Assembly: GCA_030830565.1 (NCBI GenBank)
Contig: JAURMR010000035.1
Location: forward strand, 124,001-188,000
DNA: 64,000 bases
Source of the DNA: Acidimicrobiales bacterium
GTDB lineage: Bacteria > Actinomycetota > Acidimicrobiia > Acidimicrobiales > Acidimicrobilacustridaceae
Direction of reading: 5' to 3'
The translations under genes were made by a program, and so were the position numbers. Below are positions 26,657-35,401 of this stretch, in pieces. A model generated the notes under the pieces. That model worked only from the letters and a program-made list of their open reading frames with translations. It was not told the DNA's origin and did not search any database. Position 1 is the first letter of the stretch. Every line of letters begins with the position of its first letter.

Positions 26657-27514
26657 ATGGCCCTGGAACTTCCCACGTCACTTTCGCCGTCAAAGGTCTC
26701 AAGCTTTACCGATTGCGCGCTGTCGTTTCGTTTCTCTGCCATCGACAAAATCCCGCAGCCGCCAACAATCGCGACAGTTAAGGGCACGTTGGTTCACGCC
26801 GCGCTCGAGCGGCTGCTCGCGCTCGATGCAACAGAACGCACACTCGACGCTGCCGTGACATGTCTTGCCGATGCATCAACAGAACTCGCCACCGATCCCG
26901 AATGGGAAGAACTCGCGCTCAACGCTGACGAGCAGGCGCTGTTTTTTCGCGACGCCGACACGCTCGTTCAGAAGTACTTCGACATTGAAGATCCCACGAG
27001 CATCGAACCCATCGGACTCGAACTTCATGTCGAACATCAGTTACCAGTCAAGAGCGGCTCCAGCGTCACATTGCGCGGCATCATCGACCGACTCGAGCGC
27101 GATGCCAATGGTCTGCTCGTCGTAAGTGATTACAAAACTGGTAAAGCCCCTGCCGAGGGCTACCAGCAGTCGCGTCTCACCGGCGTTCACATCTATGCCT
27201 ATTTGTGCGAACAGAATTACGGTGAGCGTCCCGGGAAGGTGCAATTGATTTATCTCGGCGGCACACCAACCATCGTTGAAACCACTCCCACCGAACAATC
27301 AACTCGCCAGATTGAGCGCAAAGTCACCTCGATTTGGTCAGCAATCGAAACCGCTTGTGAGCGCAATGATTTTCGGCCGAAGAAGTCCAAGCTTTGTTCT
27401 TGGTGCTCCTATCAACAGTGGTGTCCCGAATTTGGTGGCAACCCCGAAGATGCCCGTAAAGCCTTTGAGGGCGTGGAACGACCCGTTCGGCTGAACGGTT
27501 TCAGCCAGCCCTGA
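26657..27514 (+). CDS. Stand-alone RecB-like PD-(D/E)XK nuclease with Fe-S cysteine set
   Basis: 285 aa. The C-terminal RecB-family nuclease pattern is GIIDRLER, then VVSDYKTGKAP, then QSRLTGVHIYAYL. Four cysteines, one near the N-terminus (SFTDCALSFRF) and three in LCSWCSYQQWCPEF, match the 4Fe-4S staple of AddB/Cas4-like exonucleases. No helicase or Cas genes adjoin it. The ATG is 7 nt after -10-like TAGCCT, so it has its own promoter. A role in recombination or repair is likely but unproved. Confidence 0.82.
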   Translation: MALELPTSLSPSKVSSFTDCALSFRFSAIDKIPQPPTIATVKGTLVHAALERLLALDATERTLDAAVTCLADASTELATDPEWEELALNADEQALFFRDADTLVQKYFDIEDPTSIEPIGLELHVEHQLPVKSGSSVTLRGIIDRLERDANGLLVVSDYKTGKAPAEGYQQSRLTGVHIYAYLCEQNYGERPGKVQLIYLGGTPTIVETTPTEQSTRQIERKVTSIWSAIETACERNDFRPKKSKLCSWCSYQQWCPEFGGNPEDARKAFEGVERPVRLNGFSQP

Positions 27515-27550
27515 ACGAGCGGGTTCGCTCCTCCCCTAGCATCGTCCCCT

Positions 27551-28210
27551 GTGACGAGCCCTGAAGAGACCGAGCAACTACCTCCCGAAGGAATCATCGA
27601 CGCCGCTATCGAGAAGTTGGCGGCGGAGCATCCGGGCCTGCATCTGCCTCATCATGAACTTGATCCTCCGCACCAATTGAGCGCGGTTGATCGCTTCGAT
27701 CACCGTGTCGATCAGTTCTTCGATCGCTTTCGCGGAACGGAGCCCACCGATCGAATCATTTATGCGCTCACAGAACTGGGCGACTTTGGACTCATCTGGG
27801 TTCTCCTTGCGTTTCTCCGTGGACTCAAATCCGAAGAAGATGCGCGCGCGGCATGGCGTCTCACTGCGATCCTCGCCGCTGAATCGGTCATCATCAACGG
27901 CATCGTTAAGACCCAGTTCAAGCGAGAGCGTCCAGTCATCCAAGAGCCCCGTCCCCACCGACTGCGGATTCCGCTCTCCACCAGTTTCCCCAGCGGGCAC
28001 TCAAGCACCGCAATGGTCGCTGGCGTGTTGTTGGCCCAGAAGACCTCAACGCCAACAAAGGTCGCGCTTTTCAGCCTCGGCGGCCTCGTCGCCGTGAGTC
28101 GCATCCATGTGCGCATCCATCATGCGTCCGATGTCGCTGGTGGCCTTGCCGTCGGCCTCGGTCTCGGTGTCATCGCGCGCAAAGTGTTCCCGCTCTATCG
28201 CCGCCGCTAG
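27551..28210 (+). CDS. PAP2-family membrane phosphatase
   Basis: 219 aa. The three-part PAP2 signature is KTQFKRERP, PSGHSSTA and SRIHVRIHHASDVAGG. About four to five membrane helices follow a soluble, charged N-terminus of ~55 aa. The active site faces the periplasmic side in this family. It dephosphorylates lipids such as undecaprenyl-PP or phosphatidic acid; the substrate here is unknown. The GTG start is 8 nt after -10-like TAGCAT. Confidence 0.88.
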   Translation: MTSPEETEQLPPEGIIDAAIEKLAAEHPGLHLPHHELDPPHQLSAVDRFDHRVDQFFDRFRGTEPTDRIIYALTELGDFGLIWVLLAFLRGLKSEEDARAAWRLTAILAAESVIINGIVKTQFKRERPVIQEPRPHRLRIPLSTSFPSGHSSTAMVAGVLLAQKTSTPTKVALFSLGGLVAVSRIHVRIHHASDVAGGLAVGLGLGVIARKVFPLYRRR

Positions 28211-28263
28211 GCACCACACCGCCCGTTGGGCGACCCACACTCACGAAACGGTTGACCATCACC

Positions 28264-28863
28264 ATGACTCTTCAGTTCGGCATCACTTGGGATTACCGCT
28301 GCCCCTTCGCACGCATCGTCCACGCCCATGTGGTCGAGGGCATCCTCGACGGTGCTGACTGGAACGTGCGGTTCGTACCGTTCTCACTCGGCCAGGTTCA
28401 TATCGAAGAAGGCGAAGCGCCGATTTGGGAGCGCCCCCAGGACGACACCGGCCTCCTGGCACTTCAGGCCGCGGTTGTGGTTCGCGACAACCATCCCGTT
28501 CGATTCCCACTTCTGCATCGAGCGCTATTCGAAGCCCGCCATGCCGAAGGCGCACAACTTCGCGATGAATCCGTGCTCCGATCACTCTTCGAGGCCAACG
28601 ACTTCGACCCTGATCCGGTCTTTGCCGAGATCGCAACCGGAGGCCCATTGGCTACAATCCGCGACGAGCACACTGCTGCGGCTCGTGACCTCGATGTGTG
28701 GGGTGTTCCCACGTTCATGACTGACGAACATGCCGCATTCGTTCGGCTCATGGAACTTCCCGTCGATGCGGCAGATGCCCGACGGTCGGTGGAACGAATC
28801 GTTGAGATGTTGGGGCAATGGCCCTCGCTCAACGAGTTCAAGCACACAAGCCTCGATCGCTGA
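28264..28863 (+). CDS. DsbA-family thioredoxin-fold protein with a single active-site Cys
   Basis: 199 aa. The N-terminal FGITWDYRCPFARIVHAHVV holds CPF rather than CxxC, and VWGVPTFM carries the cis-Pro loop. Such single-Cys actinobacterial DsbA-like proteins are often mycothiol-dependent (nitroreductase or isomerase annotations), which fits the mca gene in this window. I infer a glutathione/mycothiol-linked oxidoreductase or HCCA isomerase-like role. ATG 28264 is used; an alternative TTG lies 12 nt upstream. Confidence 0.75.
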   Translation: MTLQFGITWDYRCPFARIVHAHVVEGILDGADWNVRFVPFSLGQVHIEEGEAPIWERPQDDTGLLALQAAVVVRDNHPVRFPLLHRALFEARHAEGAQLRDESVLRSLFEANDFDPDPVFAEIATGGPLATIRDEHTAAARDLDVWGVPTFMTDEHAAFVRLMELPVDAADARRSVERIVEMLGQWPSLNEFKHTSLDR

Positions 28864-28908
28864 AACCCAGCGATCCACTTCAAACGCTGATATCCGCCTC
28901 ACACGCGA

Positions 28909-28936
28909 CGATGCGCGGCCCGAAGGCCGCGCATCG
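28909..28936. terminator. Hairpin between convergent genes
   Basis: CGATGCGCGGCC pairs with GGCCGCGCATCG in a perfect 12-bp stem around CGAA (TTCG on the minus strand, a stable tetraloop). It sits between the DsbA-like gene and the small minus-strand gene. No T-tract follows, so it may be a U-poor actinobacterial terminator for both strands. Confidence 0.6.
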
Positions 28937-28982
28937 TGGAAAAGATTGTGGTGATCCTTCTGGGCACGTGGCCCAAAAAGGT

Positions 28983-29153
28983 TCAGCTCTGAACGAGTAC
29001 AGCGGCCTCGGAGGCAACCAGTGACCGGATGTCGAGCAGGAGATCGGCGACCTCGTTGGTGCTGACCAATTCACGGTGGAGCATTTCTCCCAAAGCACGA
29101 TCAATGATCGAGAGTGCCTCGGCGAGTGCGTCCATCTCTTGGGTTTCAGCCAT
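28983..29153 (-). CDS. Small helical hypothetical protein (56 aa)
   Basis: 56 aa, acidic and mostly helical, with no hydrophobic segment. The ATG at 29153 has an AGGAG Shine-Dalgarno with a 7-nt spacer, so it is preferred over an upstream start. The sequence (ETQEMDALAEALSIIDRAL) suggests an amphipathic helical bundle. I do not recognise a family. It is converged upon by the DsbA-like gene across the hairpin. Confidence 0.6.
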   Translation of the reverse strand: MAETQEMDALAEALSIIDRALGEMLHRELVSTNEVADLLLDIRSLVASEAAVLVQS

Positions 29154-29315
29154 GTGTTTCTCCTGTCGTAGCCGGCGGTTGAGATTCGCTTCCGTTGGAG
29201 GGTTCCTCTGGTTGCGGTAGTTCATGTGCCACTGCGGTTACTAACGCATCGTAGAGGCCATTGTGTGCGACGCGTGGGTCAATACGAAGATTTCTGAGCA
29301 AGATTTCCGCATGAC

Positions 29316-29330
29316 ATGTTGGAGCAACAT
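29316..29330. promoter_or_regulatory. Palindrome upstream of LLM oxidoreductase
   Basis: ATGTTG-GAG-CAACAT is a perfect inverted repeat, 66 bp upstream of the LLM gene start. It lies in a 242-bp gap between divergent genes that otherwise shows only a -10-like TAGCGT (29382-29387). A repeated GAGCAA-ATTT pattern occurs just before and within it. It is a candidate operator. Confidence 0.3.
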
Positions 29331-29395
29331 TTGCGACTCACTCGTCTCGACAACCCGTTCAGCACTGTCAGCGGCCCGCACTAGCGTCATCGGCC

Positions 29396-30391
29396 ATGAG
29401 CGCCGCTCCATCCCACCCACTGGGACTCACCTTCGCCAGTTTCGCCGGTCTCGGTCCCTCAGCAGGGTTCACCGCCGCCGATTGGGCAGTCGATGCGGGC
29501 TATTCGTCGTTTTGGGTTGCCGAAACAACTGGCCTTGAAGCGTTCTCCACCTTGGCCGCAATCGGTGCTGCTCGGCCTGAACTCAGCCTCGGTACCGGAG
29601 TGCTCGCCACGCAGCTCCGAACACCGGGTGTCACCGCAATGGGGGCGGCGACCCTCCAGGCTTTGCATCCAGATCGCGACATTCTCCTCGGCATCGGCGT
29701 CTCTTCCCCTACCGTCGTCAGCCGCTGGCACGGGGCCGAGTACGGCGACCGTCCGCTGGCACGCATTCGTGAAGAACTCACGTTGCTGCGGTTGTGTCTC
29801 AGCGGAGAAAAAGTCGACTTCGCTGGCGACTTTCACACCGTGAAGGGTTTTCGTCTGGGTGTTCGTCTTGGCGAAAGGCGCCCGAAGATCATCCTCGCCG
29901 CGCTGAACCCGCTCATGTTGAAACTTGCCGGCGAACTCGCCGACGGCGTGTTACTCAACTACCTGCCCGCTTCACATATCCCATGGTCGGTAGAACAAGT
30001 ACGCGCAGGTGGCGACGCAACGGTGTACGCCTACGTGCACGTCGGTGTCACCGACCCCGAGCCGCATCGCGATCTCGCACGGAAAGATCTCTTCTCCTAC
30101 ATCGTTGTCGATGCCTACGCCGACAATTTCATCCGTGCCGGTTTCGCCGACGAAGTCGCACTGGTTCGTGAAGCACATGCCGCCGGCAATCGTGAAGCGG
30201 CACTTGCCGCAGTCTCCGATCGCATGGTCGACGCCATCGACGTTCTTGGCGACGCCGCTCATGTGCACGCAACGGTGGAGTCATATGTCGATGCTGGCGT
30301 CGAGGTCCCCGTCGTCATGCCAATGCCGTGGGGTGCCGATCGCATGGGTGTCATTTCCGACACCATCACTGCCGCCGCAGGTCGGTTCTAA
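29396..30391 (+). CDS. LLM-class flavin/F420-dependent oxidoreductase
   Basis: 331 aa luciferase-like fold. FWVAETTGLEAFS and ELSLGTGVLATQLRTPGVTAMGAATLQAL match the LLM core, and HGAEYGDRPLARIREELTLLR is the conserved substrate-side helix. F420 use is inferred from sequence type and the cofC gene in the window. It is 29 nt... its ATG follows -10-like TAGCGT by 8 nt. The 104-aa gene starts 2 nt after its stop, so the two are co-transcribed. Confidence 0.88.
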   Translation: MSAAPSHPLGLTFASFAGLGPSAGFTAADWAVDAGYSSFWVAETTGLEAFSTLAAIGAARPELSLGTGVLATQLRTPGVTAMGAATLQALHPDRDILLGIGVSSPTVVSRWHGAEYGDRPLARIREELTLLRLCLSGEKVDFAGDFHTVKGFRLGVRLGERRPKIILAALNPLMLKLAGELADGVLLNYLPASHIPWSVEQVRAGGDATVYAYVHVGVTDPEPHRDLARKDLFSYIVVDAYADNFIRAGFADEVALVREAHAAGNREAALAAVSDRMVDAIDVLGDAAHVHATVESYVDAGVEVPVVMPMPWGADRMGVISDTITAAAGRF

Positions 30392-30393
30392 CG

Positions 30394-30708
30394 ATGCCTC
30401 CTGTTCGTCGACCCAAAGGCAAGAAGGCCGAAGCTCCCGATCCGTTTCCTGCCGACGGACTGAGCGAAATCGGTCTTGCCCCCGGTTCATCTGTCCGATT
30501 CCGCCGGCGCGACACCGAACGCTGGAAAGACGGCACCGTCACCCGACGCGAAGCCGACGGCAGCCTCGGCGTGTGCGATTCCAAGGGCGCCATGCGCGCC
30601 ATGCCCCTCGACGCAGTTGAGGTCAAAGATCGCGGCCCTCGTGGTGGCGTGATGTGGGTACCTCTTACCGAATGGGCGGAGCGCACCGAGCAACTCAAAC
30701 TGCTCTAG
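30394..30708 (+). CDS. Hypothetical small protein with a beta-rich (SH3-like) core
   Basis: 104 aa. The N-terminus is basic and Pro-rich (MPPVRRPKGKK). The core LAPGSSVRFRRRDTERWKDG reads like a small SH3/Tudor-like beta barrel, followed by VTRREADGSLGV. The ATG is 2 nt after the upstream LLM gene stop, so translation is coupled. I do not recognise a family. Two LLM genes flank it, one on each side. Confidence 0.65.
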   Translation: MPPVRRPKGKKAEAPDPFPADGLSEIGLAPGSSVRFRRRDTERWKDGTVTRREADGSLGVCDSKGAMRAMPLDAVEVKDRGPRGGVMWVPLTEWAERTEQLKLL

Positions 30709-30720
30709 GTCTCGAAGGCT

Positions 30721-31692
30721 CTATCGCGGTGTGAGTTGCCGCACTGCTTCTTCAGTATCGACTCCGGCCATTCCCAGAACTGCAAGCGCGGGCGTTGTAA
30801 CGCCATTGTCGATATAGCGCTGGATATGCGCACGACACTGCTCATAGGAACCGTGCACGATCAACTGATCGACAACCTCATCGGGAATCGCCGCGAGTGC
30901 AGCAGCACGATCGCCCGCCTTCCATGCGTCCCACATCCCCTGTAGTTGTGGTCCACGACCTAACCACTCGTGAAATGCCGCGTACACCGGAACGTTCAAA
31001 TAGGCCGCAATCGCAAACTTCGCTTGCGCGCGCACTGTGTCGGTGTCCTCGGAAGGTACGACAAAGATTCGAGCAACGATTTCTTTGTCTTCTCCGTGCG
31101 CTTTCACAATTGGCGCAACACGAGCGACGTCGTCGGCCGACAGCCAGTTGATGATTGCGCCATCGCCTTCGCGACCAGCGAGATTCAACATTCCCTCGCG
31201 AAGCGCAGCTATCAGAATCGGCACACGTTGTTCCGGAACTGTGCTGAGCTTGAAACCACGAATCGCGAAGGTGTCATAGGTTTCGGTGACTTTTTCGCCC
31301 GTGAACGCGGCACGAAGAAACTGCACGGTGTCCCGCACTCGCTTATACGGCTCATCAAAGGCGATCCCGTTCCATCGACCCACGATGACATCGGAAGAGG
31401 TTCCGAGACCGAGCACGAATCGACCGGGCGCAGCTTGCGCCATTGCCAACGCGCTTTGCGCAATGACAGCGGGACCACGAGTGAAAACCGGAACGATTGC
31501 GGTGCCGAGACGCAACGACGGCGCCCACTGCGAGGTCAACGCCAACGGCGTAAACGCATCAGTGCCATCAGTTTCGGCCGACCACGCATCGGTGTAGCCA
31601 AGGTCTGCGAGTTCAGCGATGCGGTCACGTTGCGCGTGCAACGGAACGCGATCAAACGGGATGGTGATGCCATACCCACGATAGGGCTCCAT
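30721..31692 (-). CDS. LLM-class (F420-type) flavin-dependent oxidoreductase
   Basis: 323 aa. EPYRGYGITIPFDRVPLHAQ, DAWSAETDGTDAFTPLAL and GRFVLGLGTSSDVIVGRWNG are LLM-family segments. ATG 31692 is chosen because it starts the conserved region and overlaps the thioesterase stop by one base (TGATG). A longer reading into the thioesterase gene is a shadow. The third LLM member of the window. It pairs with the upstream thioesterase in an operon. Confidence 0.87.
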   Translation of the reverse strand: MEPYRGYGITIPFDRVPLHAQRDRIAELADLGYTDAWSAETDGTDAFTPLALTSQWAPSLRLGTAIVPVFTRGPAVIAQSALAMAQAAPGRFVLGLGTSSDVIVGRWNGIAFDEPYKRVRDTVQFLRAAFTGEKVTETYDTFAIRGFKLSTVPEQRVPILIAALREGMLNLAGREGDGAIINWLSADDVARVAPIVKAHGEDKEIVARIFVVPSEDTDTVRAQAKFAIAAYLNVPVYAAFHEWLGRGPQLQGMWDAWKAGDRAAALAAIPDEVVDQLIVHGSYEQCRAHIQRYIDNGVTTPALAVLGMAGVDTEEAVRQLTPR

Positions 31693-32468
31693 CACATCCC
31701 CTTCCAAGGACGGATCATCGCTGACTGACTTGCCGTTGCCATGAGCGTTCCGTCTTCGGCCCACAGGTAAATGTGTCCGTGGCCGAATCCTCGCGCTACT
31801 GCTTCGATACGGACATCGGCGAGCACCCATTTGGTGGGCACAATGTTCATCACCCGAATGGTGTTGTCGAGACTGTTTGAGTTGATTTCGGAAGTGACGG
31901 CCATACCGAGGCCCATCGGAACGAAATCTCCAAGCACAGCGAGCGAGGCCGCGGAGGTTTCGAGGATCTCGGGCATGCGCACCCAGAAGGCCGTGCGTCC
32001 TGTGCCGGGTTCATCGATGGCCATGCGCATATCGAGTCGGCTGGAAATGGAGTTGCCCGGATCGAACCGAAGTTGGCGCGGAGGACACTCTTCCGGACGA
32101 GGCACCTCCGGTGCGGTGATCCATTGGCCTTCTTCGGCCATGTCACGACTGCCGAGCGAGGCATTCACAATGAAAATCGTCGTATCGCCGACCTGCCCGG
32201 TCACCCGGGCCTGGGTTGTCGTGCGACCAGCCGCATCGATCCGAAGATCGAGATCAACCACAGATGGCGGTTTCGTGTAGTTGATGTACTGAGCGCAGGC
32301 CCACACCACAGGCCTCTCGGTCACCCGCTCAAGGGCATCGATTGCTGCACCGAGGCCACAACCGCCAAAGAGCGTGCCGAGACCACTGCAAATGCCCTCG
32401 GTGACAGGCAAATACCAGCGCATGGGGTTGTGCGTGGGCTGGAGTCCCAGCCATTCCTTTGCATCCAC
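31692..32468 (-). CDS. Acyl-CoA thioesterase-like protein (double hotdog)
   Basis: 258 aa from the GTG at 32468. Two hotdog halves are visible: GICSGLGTLFGGCGLGAAIDALE with VVWACAQYINYTKPPSVVDLDL, then a second half ending GFGHGHIYLWAEDGTLMATASQSAMIRP. This matches TesB-like acyl-CoA thioesterases (Acyl-CoA_thio_2-like). The start is selected because -10-like TACGAT lies 7 nt before it. Upstream in-frame GTGs (to 32528) exist. It is coupled to the LLM gene. A 270-aa relative lies at 40575-41387. Confidence 0.78.
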   Translation of the reverse strand: MDAKEWLGLQPTHNPMRWYLPVTEGICSGLGTLFGGCGLGAAIDALERVTERPVVWACAQYINYTKPPSVVDLDLRIDAAGRTTTQARVTGQVGDTTIFIVNASLGSRDMAEEGQWITAPEVPRPEECPPRQLRFDPGNSISSRLDMRMAIDEPGTGRTAFWVRMPEILETSAASLAVLGDFVPMGLGMAVTSEINSNSLDNTIRVMNIVPTKWVLADVRIEAVARGFGHGHIYLWAEDGTLMATASQSAMIRPWKGM

Positions 32469-32536
32469 CGGAACGATCGTAGATGGCCTGCGGTTCTTTA
32501 CCTCCACTGTCACACCCCATCGGCACACTCACTCCT

Positions 32537-32734
32537 ATGAAGAAGCGACCCACTCTCCACACCAGCGGTGTCCATCGCCTCCCCGAGGGGCCTGCCTCGT
32601 GGCAGCTCGATGACGCCACCCGACAACGTGCCTTGGCCGGCATCGCACAGGCTCGTGCCGCGCTTGCGGCGGCATTGGCCTCACACGATGCGCCGCCAAC
32701 CCTCGAACTGCACAATCACGCAACAGCGGCCTAG
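32537..32734 (+). CDS. Small hypothetical protein (65 aa)
   Basis: 65 aa with a basic N-terminus (MKKRPTLHT) and an Ala-rich helix (RALAGIAQARAALAAALA). No signal or membrane segment is clear. The ATG at 32537 is 7 nt after CACACT, a weak -10. It faces the surface-protein gene end 17 bp away. I do not recognise it. Reality is supported by start position and codon use only. Confidence 0.5.
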   Translation: MKKRPTLHTSGVHRLPEGPASWQLDDATRQRALAGIAQARAALAAALASHDAPPTLELHNHATAA

Positions 32735-32751
32735 GCCGCCTGCCGCGTCAC

Positions 32752-34074
32752 CTAGCGGTAGTAGCCCAGCACGTCAATGATGAACTGCGTGGAACCACCA
32801 CTGCCGTTGATCACCGAGATCTGCCGTGTGCCATTGAGCGTGAGAGTGACACCGTTGGCCAAAACCTGACCCGACTCGCTCCAGTTAATCGTCGACGCAG
32901 ACACCACAGTCGTTCCACCCGGATTCACTGCGAGGTACCCGGCGCCGACGGTGTCCACCACAGTCACGTTCGCAAACACTGCGGTCGCACCTACTGGCAC
33001 AAAGTTTGCGGTCACTTGCACGCCATTGACGTTGTAGGAGTTCGCCACCGAAATGGTGCGGTTCTGTCCGCTGCCGAGAACGCCATTTTGCGCGTACGTG
33101 GCGAGCCGCGAGTCATACACACGAGCCGGCGTCACTGGCGTGAACGCGCCGGCAGTCGAAGGACCCGAAAGCATCCGCCATGTTCCGGGTGTTCCGCCGG
33201 CCACGCAGAACCAGATCACACCAGCACTATCAACGACGATGTCGCGAGTTTCGTAGGTGCCGCCGGAGGTGAGCGGCGACGTCGCGGTGTTATCGAAGCG
33301 AAATGCTGTTCGTGTGGTGCCAACTGAAACGCCGACATCGCCTCGGGCCTCAATCGCCGGGTATCCGATTTCATTTGCTGTGGCTTGTACTCCTGCGACG
33401 TCTCCCGAGGCGCGCATTCCGATCCGGCCAACGCCGGTCACGCCAATTCCGTTCGTCCCCCGGCCATACACGCCAGCCAAGGCAATTCCCGTCGGGTACA
33501 ACTCTTGCATGTCAGCAAAGAGAGCATGGGAGGTCGCAGACGCTGCATACACGCCCTGCCCATTCGTCGAATACCCGGAAATGCCGGCCGCTGGTCCTTC
33601 GCCATAAACACCGACGCCGTCATTTCCCGTTGACGTGCCTTGCACCGCGCGAGCATTCGTTCCTTGCACCTGAGCATCAACACCGATGGCACTTGCTCCG
33701 GCGCCACCATTTGCGATCACCGCAGGACTCCCACCAAAGAAATTTCCTTGCGCAGCTGCAGCAGGAGATGCCGTGGCAATGATTCCCGCTCCACCTGCAA
33801 CAGCACCGGCGGCGAGAACACCCGCGGCGCGCAATGCGTGACGTCGCGACATCGAGGCATGCTCAGTCCCCTCGACCACATCACTGCCCGCTTCTGCAAC
33901 CGAGGTCGCACTGGCTGCGGTGACATCCGCCGTCGGCCGCGCTCCATCAACGCTGAGCGGCCCACGCTGGAGTTCAGACTTCAGTGCATCAAGTTCTCGC
34001 GCCAACTCGTCGATTCGACGAGCCAATTGCTCCGTGCGGTCGTAGTTGCAGTCCAACTCGTGGTCGGCGTTCAT
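32752..34074 (-). CDS. Surface protein: N-terminal coiled coil, internal Tat-like motif, C-terminal beta module
   Basis: 440 aa. Residues 11-37 form a charged coiled coil (heptads in RIDELARELDALKSELQRG). After a Thr/Ala linker come SRRHALRAAG (76-85) and an Ala/Gly-rich hydrophobic stretch ending SPAAA, a twin-arginine-like signal that starts near residue 75 instead of at the N-terminus. Gly-rich short repeats (GVGVYGEG, GYSTNGQGVYA) follow. A C-terminal module begins VTPARVYDSR and ends IIDVLGYYR. ATG 34074 has a GGGGGAACC Shine-Dalgarno. The twin protein is at 47779-48900. Function unknown; a membrane-anchored trimeric surface fibre is inferred. Confidence 0.72.
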   Translation of the reverse strand: MNADHELDCNYDRTEQLARRIDELARELDALKSELQRGPLSVDGARPTADVTAASATSVAEAGSDVVEGTEHASMSRRHALRAAGVLAAGAVAGGAGIIATASPAAAAQGNFFGGSPAVIANGGAGASAIGVDAQVQGTNARAVQGTSTGNDGVGVYGEGPAAGISGYSTNGQGVYAASATSHALFADMQELYPTGIALAGVYGRGTNGIGVTGVGRIGMRASGDVAGVQATANEIGYPAIEARGDVGVSVGTTRTAFRFDNTATSPLTSGGTYETRDIVVDSAGVIWFCVAGGTPGTWRMLSGPSTAGAFTPVTPARVYDSRLATYAQNGVLGSGQNRTISVANSYNVNGVQVTANFVPVGATAVFANVTVVDTVGAGYLAVNPGGTTVVSASTINWSESGQVLANGVTLTLNGTRQISVINGSGGSTQFIIDVLGYYR

Positions 34075-34173
34075 GGTTCCCCCAAAGTCCAAATCAACGA
34101 ATTTCCGATACTAGAGCGAACTATTACGCGAAGGCCCGGACCTTGCCCCAGCAACACGGCATAGGATCGGCTC

Positions 34174-35352
34174 ATGCGTGAAGTCGTGATTGTCGATGCC
34201 GTCCGTACCCCTGTTGGCCGTCGTAACGGGGCATTGTCCTCGATGCATTCGGCTGACCTTCTTGCCGTGCCATTCAAGGCGCTGTTCGACCGCACGGGTA
34301 TGGACCCGGCGCAGGTCGGTCAGGTCGTGGGCGGATGTGTGAGCCAAATTGGCCAGCAAGCGTTCAACATCACCCGCACTGCGTGGCTGACCGCTGGGCT
34401 TCCTCTTGAGGTCGCCGCAACCACCGTCGATACGCAGTGTGGGTCGAGCCAACAAGCCGTCGATATCGCCTACGCGCTTATCGCCGCTGGCGTCATCGAC
34501 AGCGCCGTCGCTGGTGGCGTCGAAGTAATGAGCAAGGTTCCGATCGGCTCGAACGTTGCCAAGGGACTCGATATGGGCTCACCCATTCCGAAGTCGTACT
34601 TCCCGCAGTACGAATACACCTCTCAGTTCGATGGCGCCGAGCGCATCGCAAAGAAGTGGGACATCACTCGAGAAGACACCGATGCCCTTGGCCTGTCGTC
34701 ACAAGAGCGCGGCGCACGCGCCTGGGCCGAGGATCGTTTCGCAACCCAGATCGTTCCCGTTGATGCTCCCGACCTCGGTGAAGACGGAAAGCCGTCTGGT
34801 ACCACCCACCACGTTGCACGCGATGAAGGCCTGCGCGACACCACCATCGAAAGCCTCGCCGGCCTCAAGCCCGTGTTCGGTGAAGACGGCGTGCACACCG
34901 CTGGCAACGCATCGCAAATTTCCGATGGTGCTGGCGCCGTGCTTCTCATGACGCCAGAGAAGGCCAAGGAACTTGGTCTCAACCCAATCGCCCGCATTGT
35001 CGACACCTGCCTTGTTGGCGTCGACCCAGTGCTCATGCTCACCGGCCCGATCGATGCCACACAGCATCTCCTCGAACGCAACAACCTTTCGGTCAATGAC
35101 ATTGACCTGTTTGAAATCAATGAAGCATTTGCTTCTGTCGTTCTGGCTTGGGCCCGCGAACTCGATGGCGATCTCGAACGAGTGAACCCCAACGGTGGAG
35201 CGATTGCGCTTGGCCACCCACTTGGTGGCACCGGTTCCATCCTCATCACCAAAGCCGTGCACGAACTTCAGCGCACTGGTGGCAAGCGTGCGATCGTCAC
35301 GATGTGCTGTGGTGGCGGACTCGGCACCGGTACACTCATCGAACGGATCTAA
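34174..35352 (+). CDS. Acetyl-CoA acetyltransferase / 3-ketoacyl-CoA thiolase (FadA5-like)
   Basis: 392 aa thiolase. The nucleophile Cys89 sits in DTQCGSSQQAV. NEAFA and GGAIALGHPLGGTGS give the active-site His. The second Cys is in TMCCGGGLGTGTLIERI. The sequence type resembles steroid/sterol thiolases such as FadA5, suggesting side-chain beta-oxidation of sterol or fatty acyl-CoA. The ATG is 6 nt after TAGGAT, with no Shine-Dalgarno. A strong terminator lies 50 bp downstream. Confidence 0.9.
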   Translation: MREVVIVDAVRTPVGRRNGALSSMHSADLLAVPFKALFDRTGMDPAQVGQVVGGCVSQIGQQAFNITRTAWLTAGLPLEVAATTVDTQCGSSQQAVDIAYALIAAGVIDSAVAGGVEVMSKVPIGSNVAKGLDMGSPIPKSYFPQYEYTSQFDGAERIAKKWDITREDTDALGLSSQERGARAWAEDRFATQIVPVDAPDLGEDGKPSGTTHHVARDEGLRDTTIESLAGLKPVFGEDGVHTAGNASQISDGAGAVLLMTPEKAKELGLNPIARIVDTCLVGVDPVLMLTGPIDATQHLLERNNLSVNDIDLFEINEAFASVVLAWARELDGDLERVNPNGGAIALGHPLGGTGSILITKAVHELQRTGGKRAIVTMCCGGGLGTGTLIERI

Positions 35353-35401
35353 TCGGTACACACCTTCGGCGGACAACGAGTCCAACGATTCAATTTGTAG
35401 A

